From: Stieleria neptunia
Lineage (GTDB): Bacteria; Planctomycetota; Planctomycetia; Pirellulales; Pirellulaceae
Reading direction: 5' to 3'
NCBI RefSeq assembly: GCF_007754155.1
Contig: NZ_CP037423.1
Span: forward strand, 5,238,865-5,302,864
DNA: 64,000 nt
The notes beneath the pieces were generated by a model, which was given only the letters and a program-made list of their open reading frames with translations, ran no database searches and was not told the origin of the DNA. This document shows positions 53,606-63,043 of this stretch, piece after piece. A program made the translations under genes and the position numbers. Every line of letters begins with the position of its first letter. Position 1 is the stretch's first letter.

Positions 53606-54174
53606 GATGGCTGAACGATGGGTGGCAGAACGATGGGTGGCAGAACGATGGGATGGCAGAACGAAGGGATGGCAGAACGATGGGATGGCAGAACGATGGG
53701 ATGGCAGAACGATGGGATGGCAGAACGATGGGATGGCAGAACGATGGGATGGCAGAACGATGGGGTGGCAGAACGATGGGATGGCAGAACGATGGGACGG
53801 CGGAACGATGGGACGGCGGAACGATGGGACGGCGGAACGATGGGACGGCGGAACGATGGGACGGCGGAACGATGGGACGGCGGAACGATGGGACGGCGGA
53901 ACGATGGGACGGCGGAACGATGGGACGGCGGAACGATGGGACGGCGGAACGATGGGACGGCGGAACGATGGGACGGCGGAACGATGGGACGGCGGAACGA
54001 TGGGACGGCGGAACGATGGGATGGCAGAATGATGGGATGGCAGAATGATGGGATGGCAGAATGATGGGACGGCAGAATGATGGGACGGCAGAATGATGGG
54101 ACGGCAGAATGATGGGACGGCAGAATGATGGGACGGCAGAATGATGGGACGGCAGAATGATGGGACGGCGGAAT
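53606..54174. repeat. 36-unit minisatellite, 16-bp period
   Basis: Unit GATGGGAYGGCRGAAY. By direct count: one 11-base and two 15-base units at the start, then 33 units of 16 bases. Variants occur in blocks: GATGGGATGGCAGAAC (with two single-base variants, 53647-53790), fourteen identical GATGGGACGGCGGAAC (53791-54014), three GATGGGATGGCAGAAT (54015-54062), six GATGGGACGGCAGAAT (54063-54158) and a last GACGGCGGAAT unit. All three plus frames and two minus frames are open because the unit has no stops; none has a plausible start signal. Partial inverted units follow at about 54206-54246. Confidence 0.95.
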
Positions 54175-54566
54175 GATTCTGGCTCCAAGACCGGAGCGGT
54201 CAGAACATGATTCTGCCACTTCCAATCATCCTGCCGTTCCGCCATCGAGAACGCCGTCTTCTCCAGCGGACGGTGACTGTCTGCTGCTGCGTCGCTGCAA
54301 ACGCCAGATGGCGGTCAGGTTCATGGATGTAACCTGTCGCAACGGCTCTACCGGCCGCGGCGAATGACGCGACGATATGTAGACGCGAACTCGCTTTTTG
54401 GCGATGATCCCGCAATCACGCGCTGCGCCGCAGTGGAGCGATCTCGGTAGAATGCCCGACGCTGGAAAGTTTTTTTCCACTGGTCGGAGGTCGCTTTCTC
54501 GGTTCGGACGGCTACCCTTGTCGTCGCTCATCAAAAGCCGAACCTTCATCACACTCATCAATTCGC
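54175..54566. other. Upstream region of CNNM/CorC gene
   Basis: Begins with decayed and inverted fragments of the minisatellite unit (CCTGCCGTTCCGCCATC near 54230-54246). No gene supported. The promoter of the following gene is presumably in the last 150 bases. Confidence 0.35.
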
Positions 54567-55952
54567 ATGATCGGATCACTCTGTTGTTTTTGTCTGGCGC
54601 TGGTCGCCGAAGTCGAACCGGTCATCGAGGGCAGCGAGGCGGGGGGCAGCGGTCGGACGCTGCTGTATCTGACCATCGCAGTGTTTCTGATCATTTTGAA
54701 CGGCTTTTTTGTGGCCGCGGAATTTGCGCTCGTCAAAGTGCGTGTGTCGCGGATTGAGCAACTCGCCCGCGAAGGCAAGCTCTTTGCCAACACCGCCCGC
54801 TGGCTCGCCGAGCGTTTGGACGAATCGCTGTCGGCATGCCAGCTCGGGATCACCATGGCCTCCCTGGCGCTCGGCTGGGTCGGTGAGCCGGCGTTTTCCA
54901 AACTGGTCGAACCGTTGCTGGGCTGGGTGGGCGTGACCGATGAAGCAGTCGTCAAGGTGATCGGATTTGCGATCGCGTTTTCGGTGATCACCGGGTTGCA
55001 TTTGGTGACCGGCGAACAGTTCCCAAAGATCTTTGCCATTCGCCGCCCCGAACAGGTGTTGTTGTGGTGTGCGATTCCGCTCAAGTTCTTCTACGTCATC
55101 CTGTATCCGTTTCTCACGGTTCTGAATATCGTCACGACGTATCTGTTGAAATTGGTGGGTATCCGCGGGGCGTCGGATCACGAATCGGTCAGCACGGAAG
55201 ACGAGATCCGCGCGTTGCTGACGGAGGCCCATGTGCATGGCAATCTGACGCGCAGCGAACATCGTCTGATTAACAACGTCTTTGAATTCGATGATCTGAT
55301 CGTGCGTCGCGTGATGTTGCCCCGCGGCGACGTCATTTTCTTTGATGTCAACGAACCGATTTCGGTCCTTCGCGACCTGGTTCGGACGACCATGCACACG
55401 CGCTACCCCGTCTGTGACCGATCGTTGGACAAGGTGCTCGGCGTGGTGCACATCAAGGACTTGTTGACGGTTCCCGAGGCGGATTCGGATTTCGATGTCC
55501 GGACCATCATTCGTCCTCCCAAGAAAGTCCACGAGACGATGCCGATCAGCAAGGTGCTGAGACATTTTCAGGCGACGCATCAGTTGTTGGCGTTTGTGAT
55601 CGACGAATACGGCACGATCACGGGGATGGTGACGCTGGAAAATGTGCTGGAGCGGATCGTCGGTGAAGTCGACGATGAGTTTGACAACGCCGATCCGAAC
55701 ATCGTTCCCGAAGGCAAAGCTGAATTTGTGGTCAACGGCACGACACCGATCGATGAGGTGCGACGGCGACTGGCCATTCCGCTGAACGAATCCGACGAGG
55801 CGGACACGATCAGCGGCATGCTGATGGATTTTCATCAGAAGATTCTGACCCAGGGTGATCGCATCGAATTGGAAGGAGCGGTCGCGGAGGTTTTGGAGAT
55901 GAAGAACGATAGCGCCACCAAGATCCGTTTCCGGCTGACGACCGCGGAGTGA
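54567..55952 (+). CDS. CNNM/CorC-family transporter (DUF21, CBS pair, CorC_HlyC)
   Basis: 461 residues. Residues 1-20 may be an extra hydrophobic leader. DUF21 (CNNM transmembrane domain) spans about 30-205 with LIILNGFFVAAEFALVKVRV and SLALGWVGEPAF; the family's usual GE-x-x-PK motif reads TGEQFPK. Two CBS domains (about 225-345) include RVMLPRGDVIFFDVNEPIS and YPVCDRSLDKVLGVVHIKDL, then FVIDEYGTITGMVTLENVLE. The C-terminal CorC/HlyC domain (about 365-455) reads EFVVNGTTPIDEVRRRLAIP. Members are linked to magnesium/cobalt efflux or resistance, regulated by nucleotide at the CBS pair. Old annotations as hemolysin are not functional evidence. It stands alone upstream of the ATP-grasp operon, 290 bases away. 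Confidence 0.9.
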   Translation: MIGSLCCFCLALVAEVEPVIEGSEAGGSGRTLLYLTIAVFLIILNGFFVAAEFALVKVRVSRIEQLAREGKLFANTARWLAERLDESLSACQLGITMASLALGWVGEPAFSKLVEPLLGWVGVTDEAVVKVIGFAIAFSVITGLHLVTGEQFPKIFAIRRPEQVLLWCAIPLKFFYVILYPFLTVLNIVTTYLLKLVGIRGASDHESVSTEDEIRALLTEAHVHGNLTRSEHRLINNVFEFDDLIVRRVMLPRGDVIFFDVNEPISVLRDLVRTTMHTRYPVCDRSLDKVLGVVHIKDLLTVPEADSDFDVRTIIRPPKKVHETMPISKVLRHFQATHQLLAFVIDEYGTITGMVTLENVLERIVGEVDDEFDNADPNIVPEGKAEFVVNGTTPIDEVRRRLAIPLNESDEADTISGMLMDFHQKILTQGDRIELEGAVAEVLEMKNDSATKIRFRLTTAE

Positions 55953-56242
55953 ACGGTTCGGTCACCGGGGGGGAGGTGGAAAAAAATTTGCCGCCGGCTG
56001 AAAAGGATTTCCCAGCATGCCGCACCCCGCCCGCTTTCGGCCGGTAAATTCCCGGCTGAGAGCATTGATCAACGCTCTGGCATGCGCTCTGGCATGCATT
56101 GTGCGTCGCGTCAGCATCGGATGTTAGCGGTGCAGTCTCCGCACATCGATCCGATCCTTGCAGCTGTTGTTTGATCGTTCGATCGTGTTGAATCCCGCAC
56201 GATGTCAGCACGAAGACGACAACCGACCGGGGGAGGTGTGGA

Positions 56243-57034
56243 ATGAGCGACGCGATTTGGCGAGTTCAGCGAGGCGAAGGCCCGTTGGTGGCGACCGCGG
56301 TCCACGACGGACACGCGATGCGCGACGACGTGTTGTCGCAGGTCAAACTCGATGACCGTGGTCGGCTCCGTGAAGAAGACCCGTTCACCGGACTCTGGAC
56401 CAAGTGTGCGCCCACACGGGTCATCGGATTGCGGTCACGGTTCGAAGTCGATTTGAACCGCCCTCGCGACAAAGCGGTTTACCGGACGCCTGAGGATGCG
56501 TGGGGGTTGACGGTTTGGAAGGACCATCCGGCCGATGAAATGTTTGCAACATCATTGGACCAGTACGATGCGTTCTATGCTGCGATGCAAGCGATGCTGA
56601 GCGGCATCGTGGCGGAGCAGGGACACTTCGTCCTCTACGATTTGCACACCTACAATCACCGACGGACCGGGCCGACCGGAGCAATCGCCGATCCACTGGA
56701 AAACCCACAGGTCAACATCGGCACGGGAACGATGGACCGCCGGCGTTGGGGGCACGTGGTGGACGCCTTGATCGAAGGGTTGCGAGAGTTCGACTTCCCG
56801 GGCGGCAAACTGGATGTCCGAGAGAACGTCAAGTTTCGTGGCGGCAATTGGCCGCGTTGGATTCATGAAACGTTTCCGACGTCCGGTGTCGCGATCGCGA
56901 TCGAATTCAAAAAGTTCTTCATGGACGAGTGGAGCGGCCAGCCGGATCCCGCCGCCGTCGACGCGATTTCGGATGCCCTTCAATACTCGGTGCCCTTTGT
57001 CATGGACGCCTTCAACCACCCGCGGCTTGTTTAG
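56243..57034 (+). CDS. N-formylglutamate amidohydrolase family protein
   Basis: 263 residues, with GGGAGGTG ten bases before the ATG. Family elements: VATAVHDGHAMR (metal-binding His/Asp near residue 20), DLNRPRDKAVYR, the LYDLHTYNHRR segment (second metal His), DPLENPQVNIGTGTMDRRRW and VAIAIEFKKFFMDEW with the catalytic/metal Glu. The family hydrolyses N-formyl or related amides of acidic amino acids in histidine breakdown, but no hut genes are here. It is the first gene of a tight operon with DUF1704 and ATP-grasp proteins (4-base gap to the next gene), so its real substrate is probably an amide or peptide product of those ligases. Confidence 0.88.
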   Translation: MSDAIWRVQRGEGPLVATAVHDGHAMRDDVLSQVKLDDRGRLREEDPFTGLWTKCAPTRVIGLRSRFEVDLNRPRDKAVYRTPEDAWGLTVWKDHPADEMFATSLDQYDAFYAAMQAMLSGIVAEQGHFVLYDLHTYNHRRTGPTGAIADPLENPQVNIGTGTMDRRRWGHVVDALIEGLREFDFPGGKLDVRENVKFRGGNWPRWIHETFPTSGVAIAIEFKKFFMDEWSGQPDPAAVDAISDALQYSVPFVMDAFNHPRLV

Positions 57035-57038
57035 AACG

Positions 57039-58997
57039 ATGACCACCACCACACACGGAAAACGAACGATTGCCAAGGCCGAAACGAACCGCGTCCCGGA
57101 ATCGTTGATCGCGGCGGTTCGCGATCGATTGTCACGGAACGAACGCGTGCGTCGGACGTTGCCGCACAAGGGGCGCCTGCACATCGACCGACAAGTTCCG
57201 TTTCTGTGCGTTTATCGCCAACCGCCGGAATACGATGATGCCGGAACCGAGCAGCTGGTGCGGGGCGAGGCCTCGTACTTGATCGGGTCGGGAGCGTCAG
57301 AGTTTCATGACAGTCTGTCGAAGCTGGTGGGGACGGTCGTCAAGACGCTGTCGGCGGAATTTGGCGCGTTTCTGATCGTCGAAATCTGGTCGTCGCCCGA
57401 CGGTGGCAAGGCCAACGATCCCGCGGTGCCATCGGTGTTGCCGACGTTTACGATTCAAGCACCCGGCACCGCCAAACTGGACAACGCCGTCGAGTCACTT
57501 CGCAAACGTCTTCAGAAAATGAAGATTCTGAAACACGGAGTTGAGGTCCAAGTGGTTCGCGGCGGCACGATCTGTCCGCCGGGAATGAAGCCGCTGATCG
57601 ATTCGCCACGTGCGCGTGAAATGAACTGTTGGAAGATCGGTTTGATGGTCCCACCCGTGTTCCGCAAAGCGAACACCTCCGTCGAGTTTCCGCTCCTAAT
57701 GGGCCAGTTGCGGAGAAGTCTCAGTCATGCGCTTCGACACGCTTATTTTCAGTTTGCTTGTGACCGGACGACGCACAGCCCTGATCACTTCCATACGCTG
57801 GGTCGAAAAGCGGTGGTCAAAGCGGTTTGGGACATCGACCGGCAACTCGCCGAAGTCAGTAATCAATTCGATTATTTGCTTCAATTAACGCCGGTCAATC
57901 CGACCAGCGCTTGGAAAGAGTTCGAAGCCGGTCAGTGCAAGCATCCGCCCGAGTTTCATTATCGTCCGCTGCCGGTCGATCCGGCGCTGTTGAAACGACA
58001 ACTCTATAAGATTCCGATCGAACGTGTCGAAGATCCCTCATTGCAGCGACTTTTTGAAGAGAAGCAGGAAGAGCTGGAATTGAAGCTCACCATGCTGAGG
58101 GACCGAGACACGCCGCGATTCAAGCACCTCAGTATGGCGCTGTTCGGCGGAGTCAACGATGCCGTGCTCCGCATTGCCAAAGAGTTATTGACGACACTGC
58201 CGGCGAAGTCTTCCCCGAGCAAGGCGAACCTGTTTTCAGCCAAGCAGTTTGCCGCGTGTGTTCAGAAGGAGATTGACCACTACCGTGGCGTTTGTCCGGA
58301 TTTCAAAGCCAAAGTCGTCATTTCGGATGACGCCAGCGGGTTGATCGTCTCTCGCGGCAGGCTGATGGTGAACTCCGATTTGATGCTCGCAGAGGACCGA
58401 GTGGCGGCCTTGCTGGCACACGAAGTCGGAACACACCTGGTGACCTATTACAACGGCCGATTGCAACCGTTTCAGCAACTCTATTCGGGGCTGGCTGGAT
58501 ATGAAGAGTTACAGGAAGGTCTGGCGGTGTTGTCGGAGTACTTGGTCGGCGGATTGACCACCTCGCGGATCCGGCAGCTCGGCGCCCGTGTCGTCGCGGT
58601 CCGTCAGATGGTCGACGGCGCGTCCTTCGTCGAGAATTTTCATTCGATCCACGACGATTTTGGCTTGAGCAAGCGCGCGGCCTACAATGTCGTGATGCGG
58701 GTCTATCGCGGCGGCGGATTGACGAAAGACTGCGTTTATCTACGCGGGCTGATCGCGATTTTGAAATACGTGCAAAAGGGCGGCGACTTGAATCCGCTGC
58801 TGGTCGGCAAGATGGCGGTTAAGCACATACCGATCATCAAAGAATTGCAATATCGCGGCGTGCTCAGCAAGGCGCCGATCACGCCACGATTCATGCAAGA
58901 CCCGCTAGCGATCGGGCGGCTGGCAAAGCTACGGGGCGGCGTCGGCTCTGTCGTCGATTTGGTGTCGGAACTCAAGACAAATGGAAGTGTCGGATGA
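57039..58997 (+). CDS. DUF1704 (QEGLA-motif) zincin, paralogue A
   Basis: 652 residues from ATG 57039. The N-terminal ~300 residues are an alpha/beta region (HIDRQVPFLCVYRQPPEYDD, FGAFLIVEIWSSP); the C-terminal half is the DUF1704 metallopeptidase-like domain. Zinc motif H461-E462-V-G-T-H466 (LLAHEVGTHLVTYYNG) and, 27 residues on, E493 in LQEGLAVLSEYLVGG, the expected third ligand. This HExxxH...E pattern is shared with the eukaryotic tubulin carboxypeptidase MATCAP, a member of the same family. Bacterial members are often called flavohemoglobin-expression-modulating QEGLA protein, a name with little functional basis. It overlaps the following ATP-grasp gene by four bases. A peptidase or amidase acting on a ligase product is inferred. 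Confidence 0.9.
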   Translation: MTTTTHGKRTIAKAETNRVPESLIAAVRDRLSRNERVRRTLPHKGRLHIDRQVPFLCVYRQPPEYDDAGTEQLVRGEASYLIGSGASEFHDSLSKLVGTVVKTLSAEFGAFLIVEIWSSPDGGKANDPAVPSVLPTFTIQAPGTAKLDNAVESLRKRLQKMKILKHGVEVQVVRGGTICPPGMKPLIDSPRAREMNCWKIGLMVPPVFRKANTSVEFPLLMGQLRRSLSHALRHAYFQFACDRTTHSPDHFHTLGRKAVVKAVWDIDRQLAEVSNQFDYLLQLTPVNPTSAWKEFEAGQCKHPPEFHYRPLPVDPALLKRQLYKIPIERVEDPSLQRLFEEKQEELELKLTMLRDRDTPRFKHLSMALFGGVNDAVLRIAKELLTTLPAKSSPSKANLFSAKQFAACVQKEIDHYRGVCPDFKAKVVISDDASGLIVSRGRLMVNSDLMLAEDRVAALLAHEVGTHLVTYYNGRLQPFQQLYSGLAGYEELQEGLAVLSEYLVGGLTTSRIRQLGARVVAVRQMVDGASFVENFHSIHDDFGLSKRAAYNVVMRVYRGGGLTKDCVYLRGLIAILKYVQKGGDLNPLLVGKMAVKHIPIIKELQYRGVLSKAPITPRFMQDPLAIGRLAKLRGGVGSVVDLVSELKTNGSVG

Positions 58998-60025
58998 GAT
59001 TGGGAATCGTCGTCAATGTGATGGGCAGCGAAGAAGCCGGTGCGACCACGTATCGTTTGGCCGCCGAAGCGACCAGCCTGGGGCATGAGGTCTGGATCGT
59101 CAGTACGGGAAATCTGTCCTACGACGCCAACGACACGATCGGTGCGTTCGCCCGGATGGTGCCGCCAGGGAAATACAGTTCGCAAAAGTACCTAACGCTG
59201 CTCAAAGGCCCCAAGGCGATCAACGAATGGATCACGGTCGACGATTTGGACGTGTTGCTATTGCGCAGCAATCCATCGGTTCAGCGTGCCTGGGCTCAAT
59301 CCGCCGGCATCCACTTCGGTCGACTCGCCATGCGTCATGGCGTGATCGTGTTGAACGATCCCAACGGATTGTCCAAAGCGATGAACAAGTTGTATTTGCA
59401 GACCTTTCCCGAACCGGTTCGTCCACGAACGGTGGTCACCCGCAGTCTGAGTCGCGTGACGGCGTTTCTTAAAGCGGAAAAAACGATCATTCTGAAACCG
59501 TTGCAGGGTTCCGGTGGGACGGGGGTTTTTATCGCGCGGAGCGATGAAAACCACAACATGGAGGACATCTTTGAATCGGTCAGCCGTGACGGTTACGTGA
59601 TTGCCCAACAGTACCTGCCGGCTGCGGCGGAAGGCGACACACGGTTGTTTTTGATGAACGGGCTGCCGCTGCGTCACAAGGGAAAATACGCCGCGTTCCG
59701 ACGCGTTCGCACCGGCGACGACATACGCAGCAACATTCACGCCGGCGGTCGGCTCCGTAGGGCCGTTGTCAACGACACGATGTTCGAACTGGCCGAAATG
59801 GTCCGTCCGCGATTGGTCGAGGACGGCATGTTCTTGGTCGGGCTGGACATCGTGGGCGACAAGCTGATGGAGATCAACGTTTTCTCCCCGGGCGGTTTGG
59901 GCAGTGCCCAGAAATTCGAAAAAGTCAACTTCACCCACGCGGTGCTCGACGCTTTGGAACGAAAGGTCGACTACATGCGGTACTACCGGCGCAACTTTAG
60001 CAACGTTGAGCTGGCTACTCTTTGA
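58994..60025 (+). CDS. Glutathione-synthetase-like ATP-grasp ligase 1
   Basis: 343 residues; ATG overlaps the previous stop (ATGA). N-terminal pre-ATP-grasp domain (LGIVVNVMGSEEAGATTYRL), ATP-grasp core from about residue 115 (VLNDPNGLSKAMNKLYLQTF, KPLQGSGGTGVFIAR), then KGKYAAFRRV-RSNIHAGGR and the metal-binding end VGLDIVGDKLMEINVFSPGG, which parallels the GshB signature around EINVTSPTG. Such enzymes form amide or peptide bonds through an acyl phosphate. It is the most divergent of the three copies: the VPSDDYL-RPWA segment of copies 2 and 3 is replaced by SNPSVQRAWAQS. Substrates unknown. Confidence 0.92.
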   Translation: MRLGIVVNVMGSEEAGATTYRLAAEATSLGHEVWIVSTGNLSYDANDTIGAFARMVPPGKYSSQKYLTLLKGPKAINEWITVDDLDVLLLRSNPSVQRAWAQSAGIHFGRLAMRHGVIVLNDPNGLSKAMNKLYLQTFPEPVRPRTVVTRSLSRVTAFLKAEKTIILKPLQGSGGTGVFIARSDENHNMEDIFESVSRDGYVIAQQYLPAAAEGDTRLFLMNGLPLRHKGKYAAFRRVRTGDDIRSNIHAGGRLRRAVVNDTMFELAEMVRPRLVEDGMFLVGLDIVGDKLMEINVFSPGGLGSAQKFEKVNFTHAVLDALERKVDYMRYYRRNFSNVELATL

Positions 60026-60062
60026 TGCTGTTTTACTACTCTCGTGACCCCAAGGCGGATCG

Positions 60063-61106
60063 ATGAAAATTGGATTTGTAGTCAACGATGTTTTGACCGA
60101 AGAGGCGGGCTATTCCACCACGCGTCTGGGCTGTGAAGCCGTCAATCAAGGCCACGAGGTGTTTGTCATCGGTGTCGGCGATTTCGCCTACGACCCGGAC
60201 GAATCGATCCGCGCCCGGGCCCGCAGCGTGCCGCAAAAAAAGTACGGCAACCACGAAGCGTATTTGAAGGATTTGCAGGGCCAGAAGTCCGTCAAATCGC
60301 GAGTCACGGTGGATGATCTGGATGTGCTGATGCTTCGCAACGTGCCCTCGGACGACTATCTGAAACGCCCCTGGGCATCCTCGTCGGCCGCCGAGTTCGG
60401 CCGCGTGGCGATGCGGCACGGTGTGATCGTGGTCAACGATCCGAACGGATTGTCCAAAGCGTCGACCAAGATGTACTTTCAACTGTTTCCCGAAGAAGTC
60501 CGTCCGCGAACGCTGATCACCCGTGATCGCGACGAGATCAAGGACTTTGCCAAATCCGAAGGCCGCTGCGTGCTCAAGCCGCTGCAGGGTTCGGGCGGGG
60601 CGAGCGTGTTTCTGGTCACCGAGAGCGACATCCCGAACTTGAACCAAATGATCGACGCGGTCAGCCGAGACGGATTTGTGATCGCCCAAGAGTATTTGCC
60701 GGCGGCTGCCGATGGCGACATGCGGTTGTTCATCATGAACGGCCGACCGCTGCAGGTGAAAGGAAAATACGCCGCGTTTCGACGTGTCCGCAGCGGCGGC
60801 GACATGCGCAGCAACATCCACGCCGGCGGCAAGCTGGCGGCGGCAGAGATCGGCGAGTTGGAACTGAAGATTGCCGAGATCGTGCGTCCAAAACTGGTCC
60901 AAGACGGGATGTTCCTGGTCGGCTTGGACATCGTCGGTGACAAATTAATGGAGATCAACGTGTTCAGCCCCGGTGGGCTGGGCAGCGCCCAGAAGTTTAC
61001 AAAAATCAATTTCAACAAGTACGTGATCGCGGCGTTGGAACGCAAAGTGAACTACATGCAGTACTACGGACGCAACTTCGACAACGTCGACATGTGCACG
61101 CTGTGA
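60063..61106 (+). CDS. Glutathione-synthetase-like ATP-grasp ligase 2
   Basis: 347 residues; starts 37 bases after copy 1, with AAGGCGG upstream. Same architecture: IGFVVNDVLTEEAGYSTTRL, the VPSDDYLKRPWASSSAAEFG block, DPNGLSKASTKMYFQLFPEE, KPLQGSGGASVFLVTESDIP, KGKYAAFRRVRSGGDMRSNI and VGLDIVGDKLMEINVFSPGG. It resembles copy 3 more closely than copy 1 over most of its length. The nucleotide loop and the Glu/Asn metal ligands are intact, so it should be active. Stop and next start share a base (TGATG). Probably adds a different unit from copy 1, or forms a heteromer with it; neither is shown. Confidence 0.92.
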   Translation: MKIGFVVNDVLTEEAGYSTTRLGCEAVNQGHEVFVIGVGDFAYDPDESIRARARSVPQKKYGNHEAYLKDLQGQKSVKSRVTVDDLDVLMLRNVPSDDYLKRPWASSSAAEFGRVAMRHGVIVVNDPNGLSKASTKMYFQLFPEEVRPRTLITRDRDEIKDFAKSEGRCVLKPLQGSGGASVFLVTESDIPNLNQMIDAVSRDGFVIAQEYLPAAADGDMRLFIMNGRPLQVKGKYAAFRRVRSGGDMRSNIHAGGKLAAAEIGELELKIAEIVRPKLVQDGMFLVGLDIVGDKLMEINVFSPGGLGSAQKFTKINFNKYVIAALERKVNYMQYYGRNFDNVDMCTL

Positions 61107-63043
61107 TGTTGACGTCCCAGGTTAGCGAAGACCACGAGGCGATTTCCGACGCGGTGATCGAAGGGATTTGTGTGCGTTTGGCCGAAGACAAGCGGATTCG
61201 GCAGCGGCTGCCCGGCGGCGGGATCCTGCAGATGGATCGGTTGTTGCCATTTCTGTGCGTCTATCGCCGCAACCCTCGACGACGTGATGAAGGCACGGCG
61301 CGGCTGGTGATGTCCGAGGCGTCGTTCCTGTGCGCCCCCGGCACAGCTCCCGTCCGCACGGGTTTGAAGCGTCTGGTGCTCCGGATTGCCGAAACCGCGA
61401 TCGAGCGTCTCGGTTCGTTTTTGATCCTCGAAGTCTGGTCCGGCGAAGATCGCCCCCAGTACGATCCGTCGACCGGGGAGATCGAATTGCCGCGTCCCGA
61501 GTTTCAGTTGTTGACACGGCGTCCGCACCGACCCGAAGGCACGGTGGCGACGTTGCAGTTCGCGCTGCAGCAGATCAGTCTTCATCGCAAGAAGGCCGCG
61601 GTGCGAGTCAACATGCATGCCCAGAATCATCCACCCGGCATGACGGCGTTGATTCCCGAATCGATCGAAACAAAGATCGGATGCCATGTGTTGGGACTGG
61701 AGGTCCGACCGGTCTATCGCGACCCGGAATCCGGCGAAGTCTACGACCGTGTGGCGACCTCGTTTGTTCGCGACGTGTCTCATTCGTTGAAAAAAGGCTT
61801 CTTCGCCTTCGCGCTCCATCGAACAGAGGTTCGCCCGCAGCACTATTTCTCACTCGGCGTCAGTCGTTTGTCCAAGCAAGTGCTGGTCATCGATCGGCAG
61901 TTGGCCGACCTGAGCCGACAATTCAAATTTCTGCTGTTGGTCACTCCGATCAATGCCGAACGCGCCTGGGAGAAGTTTTCCGAATCGGGGTTCCGCAAAA
62001 CCCCGGTCTTTCAGTACCGGCCGTTGGATGTTGACCCGTTGCTGCTGAAGCGGCGGCTGATGAAGATTCCCACCGAACGTGTGACCGATCCGACGTTGGC
62101 GTATGTGCTCAGGCAAGCCCAGTCCGAACTGGATCGGCAGATTTCGATGCTGGCCGATATCGGAACCCGTCGCTTTTTGCCGGGCAGTTTGCAAGTCTTT
62201 GAAGGCGTCAAACCGAAGCTTCGTGAGCTGTCCCTGGAGATTCTGAAAACGCTGAGCCATCGCGAGTCGGCGTCCAAGGAATTGCCGCTGCTCGACGCAA
62301 CCGCCTTTGCCCAACGGGCGAATGCCGAAATCCAATACTATCGGGATCAATCCCCCGCGTTTCTGGCCCAGGCCAGCGTCCGCGACGACATGTTTTCGGG
62401 GTTGATGGTGGCCGGCGCGGAACTGTTGATCGGTCGCGAAACTCGGATCGCCGAACGACGCGCCGACGCGCTGCTGCAACATGAAGTCGGAACGCATTTG
62501 GTCACTTACTTCAACGGAGCGAGTCAGCCGCTGCGATTGTTACAGGTCGGGTTGTCGGGTTATGACGCGTTGCAGGAGGGGCTGGCCGTGCTGGCGGAGT
62601 ACCTGGTCGGCGGATTGAGTGGTGCGCGAATGCGAACGCTGGCCGCACGCGTGATCGCCGTCGGCGATATGATTCGGGGCGAGACGTTCGCGAGTGTCTT
62701 TGCGCAACTCGTCGACGGATTCGGTTTCGAACCGCGGACGGCCTACACGATCACGATGCGAGTGTTTCGTGGCGGCGGCTTGACGAAAGATGCGTTGTAC
62801 CTGCAGGGCTTGGTCGAAATCTTGGACTATTTGGGCGGCGGTGGTGAAGTCGAGCCGCTGTTGACCGGCAAGATCGCCGTCGAACATGTTCCGGTCGTCC
62901 GTGAACTGCTGTTCCGAGGCATCCTGCGTCCACCGGCGCTGCGCCCCAAATACCTGGACTCGCCCGAGGCGCAGGTGCGACTCGACGGTATCCATTCCCG
63001 GACCACGGTTCTTGATCTCATCGACAACGAAAAGGGTTTATGA
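61106..63043 (+). CDS. DUF1704 (QEGLA-motif) zincin, paralogue B
   Basis: 645 residues from ATG 61106. It matches paralogue A through its whole length (LQMDRLLPFLCVYRRNPRRR; FLILEVWSGEDRP; LLKRRLMKIPTERVTDPTLA) and keeps the zinc motif H459-E460-V-G-T-H464 (LLQHEVGTHLVTYFNG) and E491 (LQEGLAVLAEYLVGGLSGAR). The two copies differ most in the N-terminal half, where specificity may lie. Its start overlaps the ligase 2 stop and its stop overlaps the ligase 3 start (TGATG at both ends), so the block is translationally coupled. With paralogue A it would give the pathway two different trimming or transfer activities; inference. Confidence 0.9.
   Translation: MLTSQVSEDHEAISDAVIEGICVRLAEDKRIRQRLPGGGILQMDRLLPFLCVYRRNPRRRDEGTARLVMSEASFLCAPGTAPVRTGLKRLVLRIAETAIERLGSFLILEVWSGEDRPQYDPSTGEIELPRPEFQLLTRRPHRPEGTVATLQFALQQISLHRKKAAVRVNMHAQNHPPGMTALIPESIETKIGCHVLGLEVRPVYRDPESGEVYDRVATSFVRDVSHSLKKGFFAFALHRTEVRPQHYFSLGVSRLSKQVLVIDRQLADLSRQFKFLLLVTPINAERAWEKFSESGFRKTPVFQYRPLDVDPLLLKRRLMKIPTERVTDPTLAYVLRQAQSELDRQISMLADIGTRRFLPGSLQVFEGVKPKLRELSLEILKTLSHRESASKELPLLDATAFAQRANAEIQYYRDQSPAFLAQASVRDDMFSGLMVAGAELLIGRETRIAERRADALLQHEVGTHLVTYFNGASQPLRLLQVGLSGYDALQEGLAVLAEYLVGGLSGARMRTLAARVIAVGDMIRGETFASVFAQLVDGFGFEPRTAYTITMRVFRGGGLTKDALYLQGLVEILDYLGGGGEVEPLLTGKIAVEHVPVVRELLFRGILRPPALRPKYLDSPEAQVRLDGIHSRTTVLDLIDNEKGL

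Noticed and set aside
53606..54174. CRISPR array
   Set aside because: Repeats are directly contiguous 16-mers without unique spacers, and there are no cas genes in the window.
53445..54245. Open frames of up to 266 residues with SHRSAVPSFRRPIVPP-type repeats
   Set aside because: They are produced by a 16-bp tandem repeat without stops; five frames are open at once and none has a plausible start signal or non-repeat domain.
54576..55835. A 419-residue minus-strand open frame antisense to the CNNM/CorC gene
   Set aside because: His/Arg/Gln-rich antisense artefact; the plus strand has DUF21, CBS and CorC motifs throughout.
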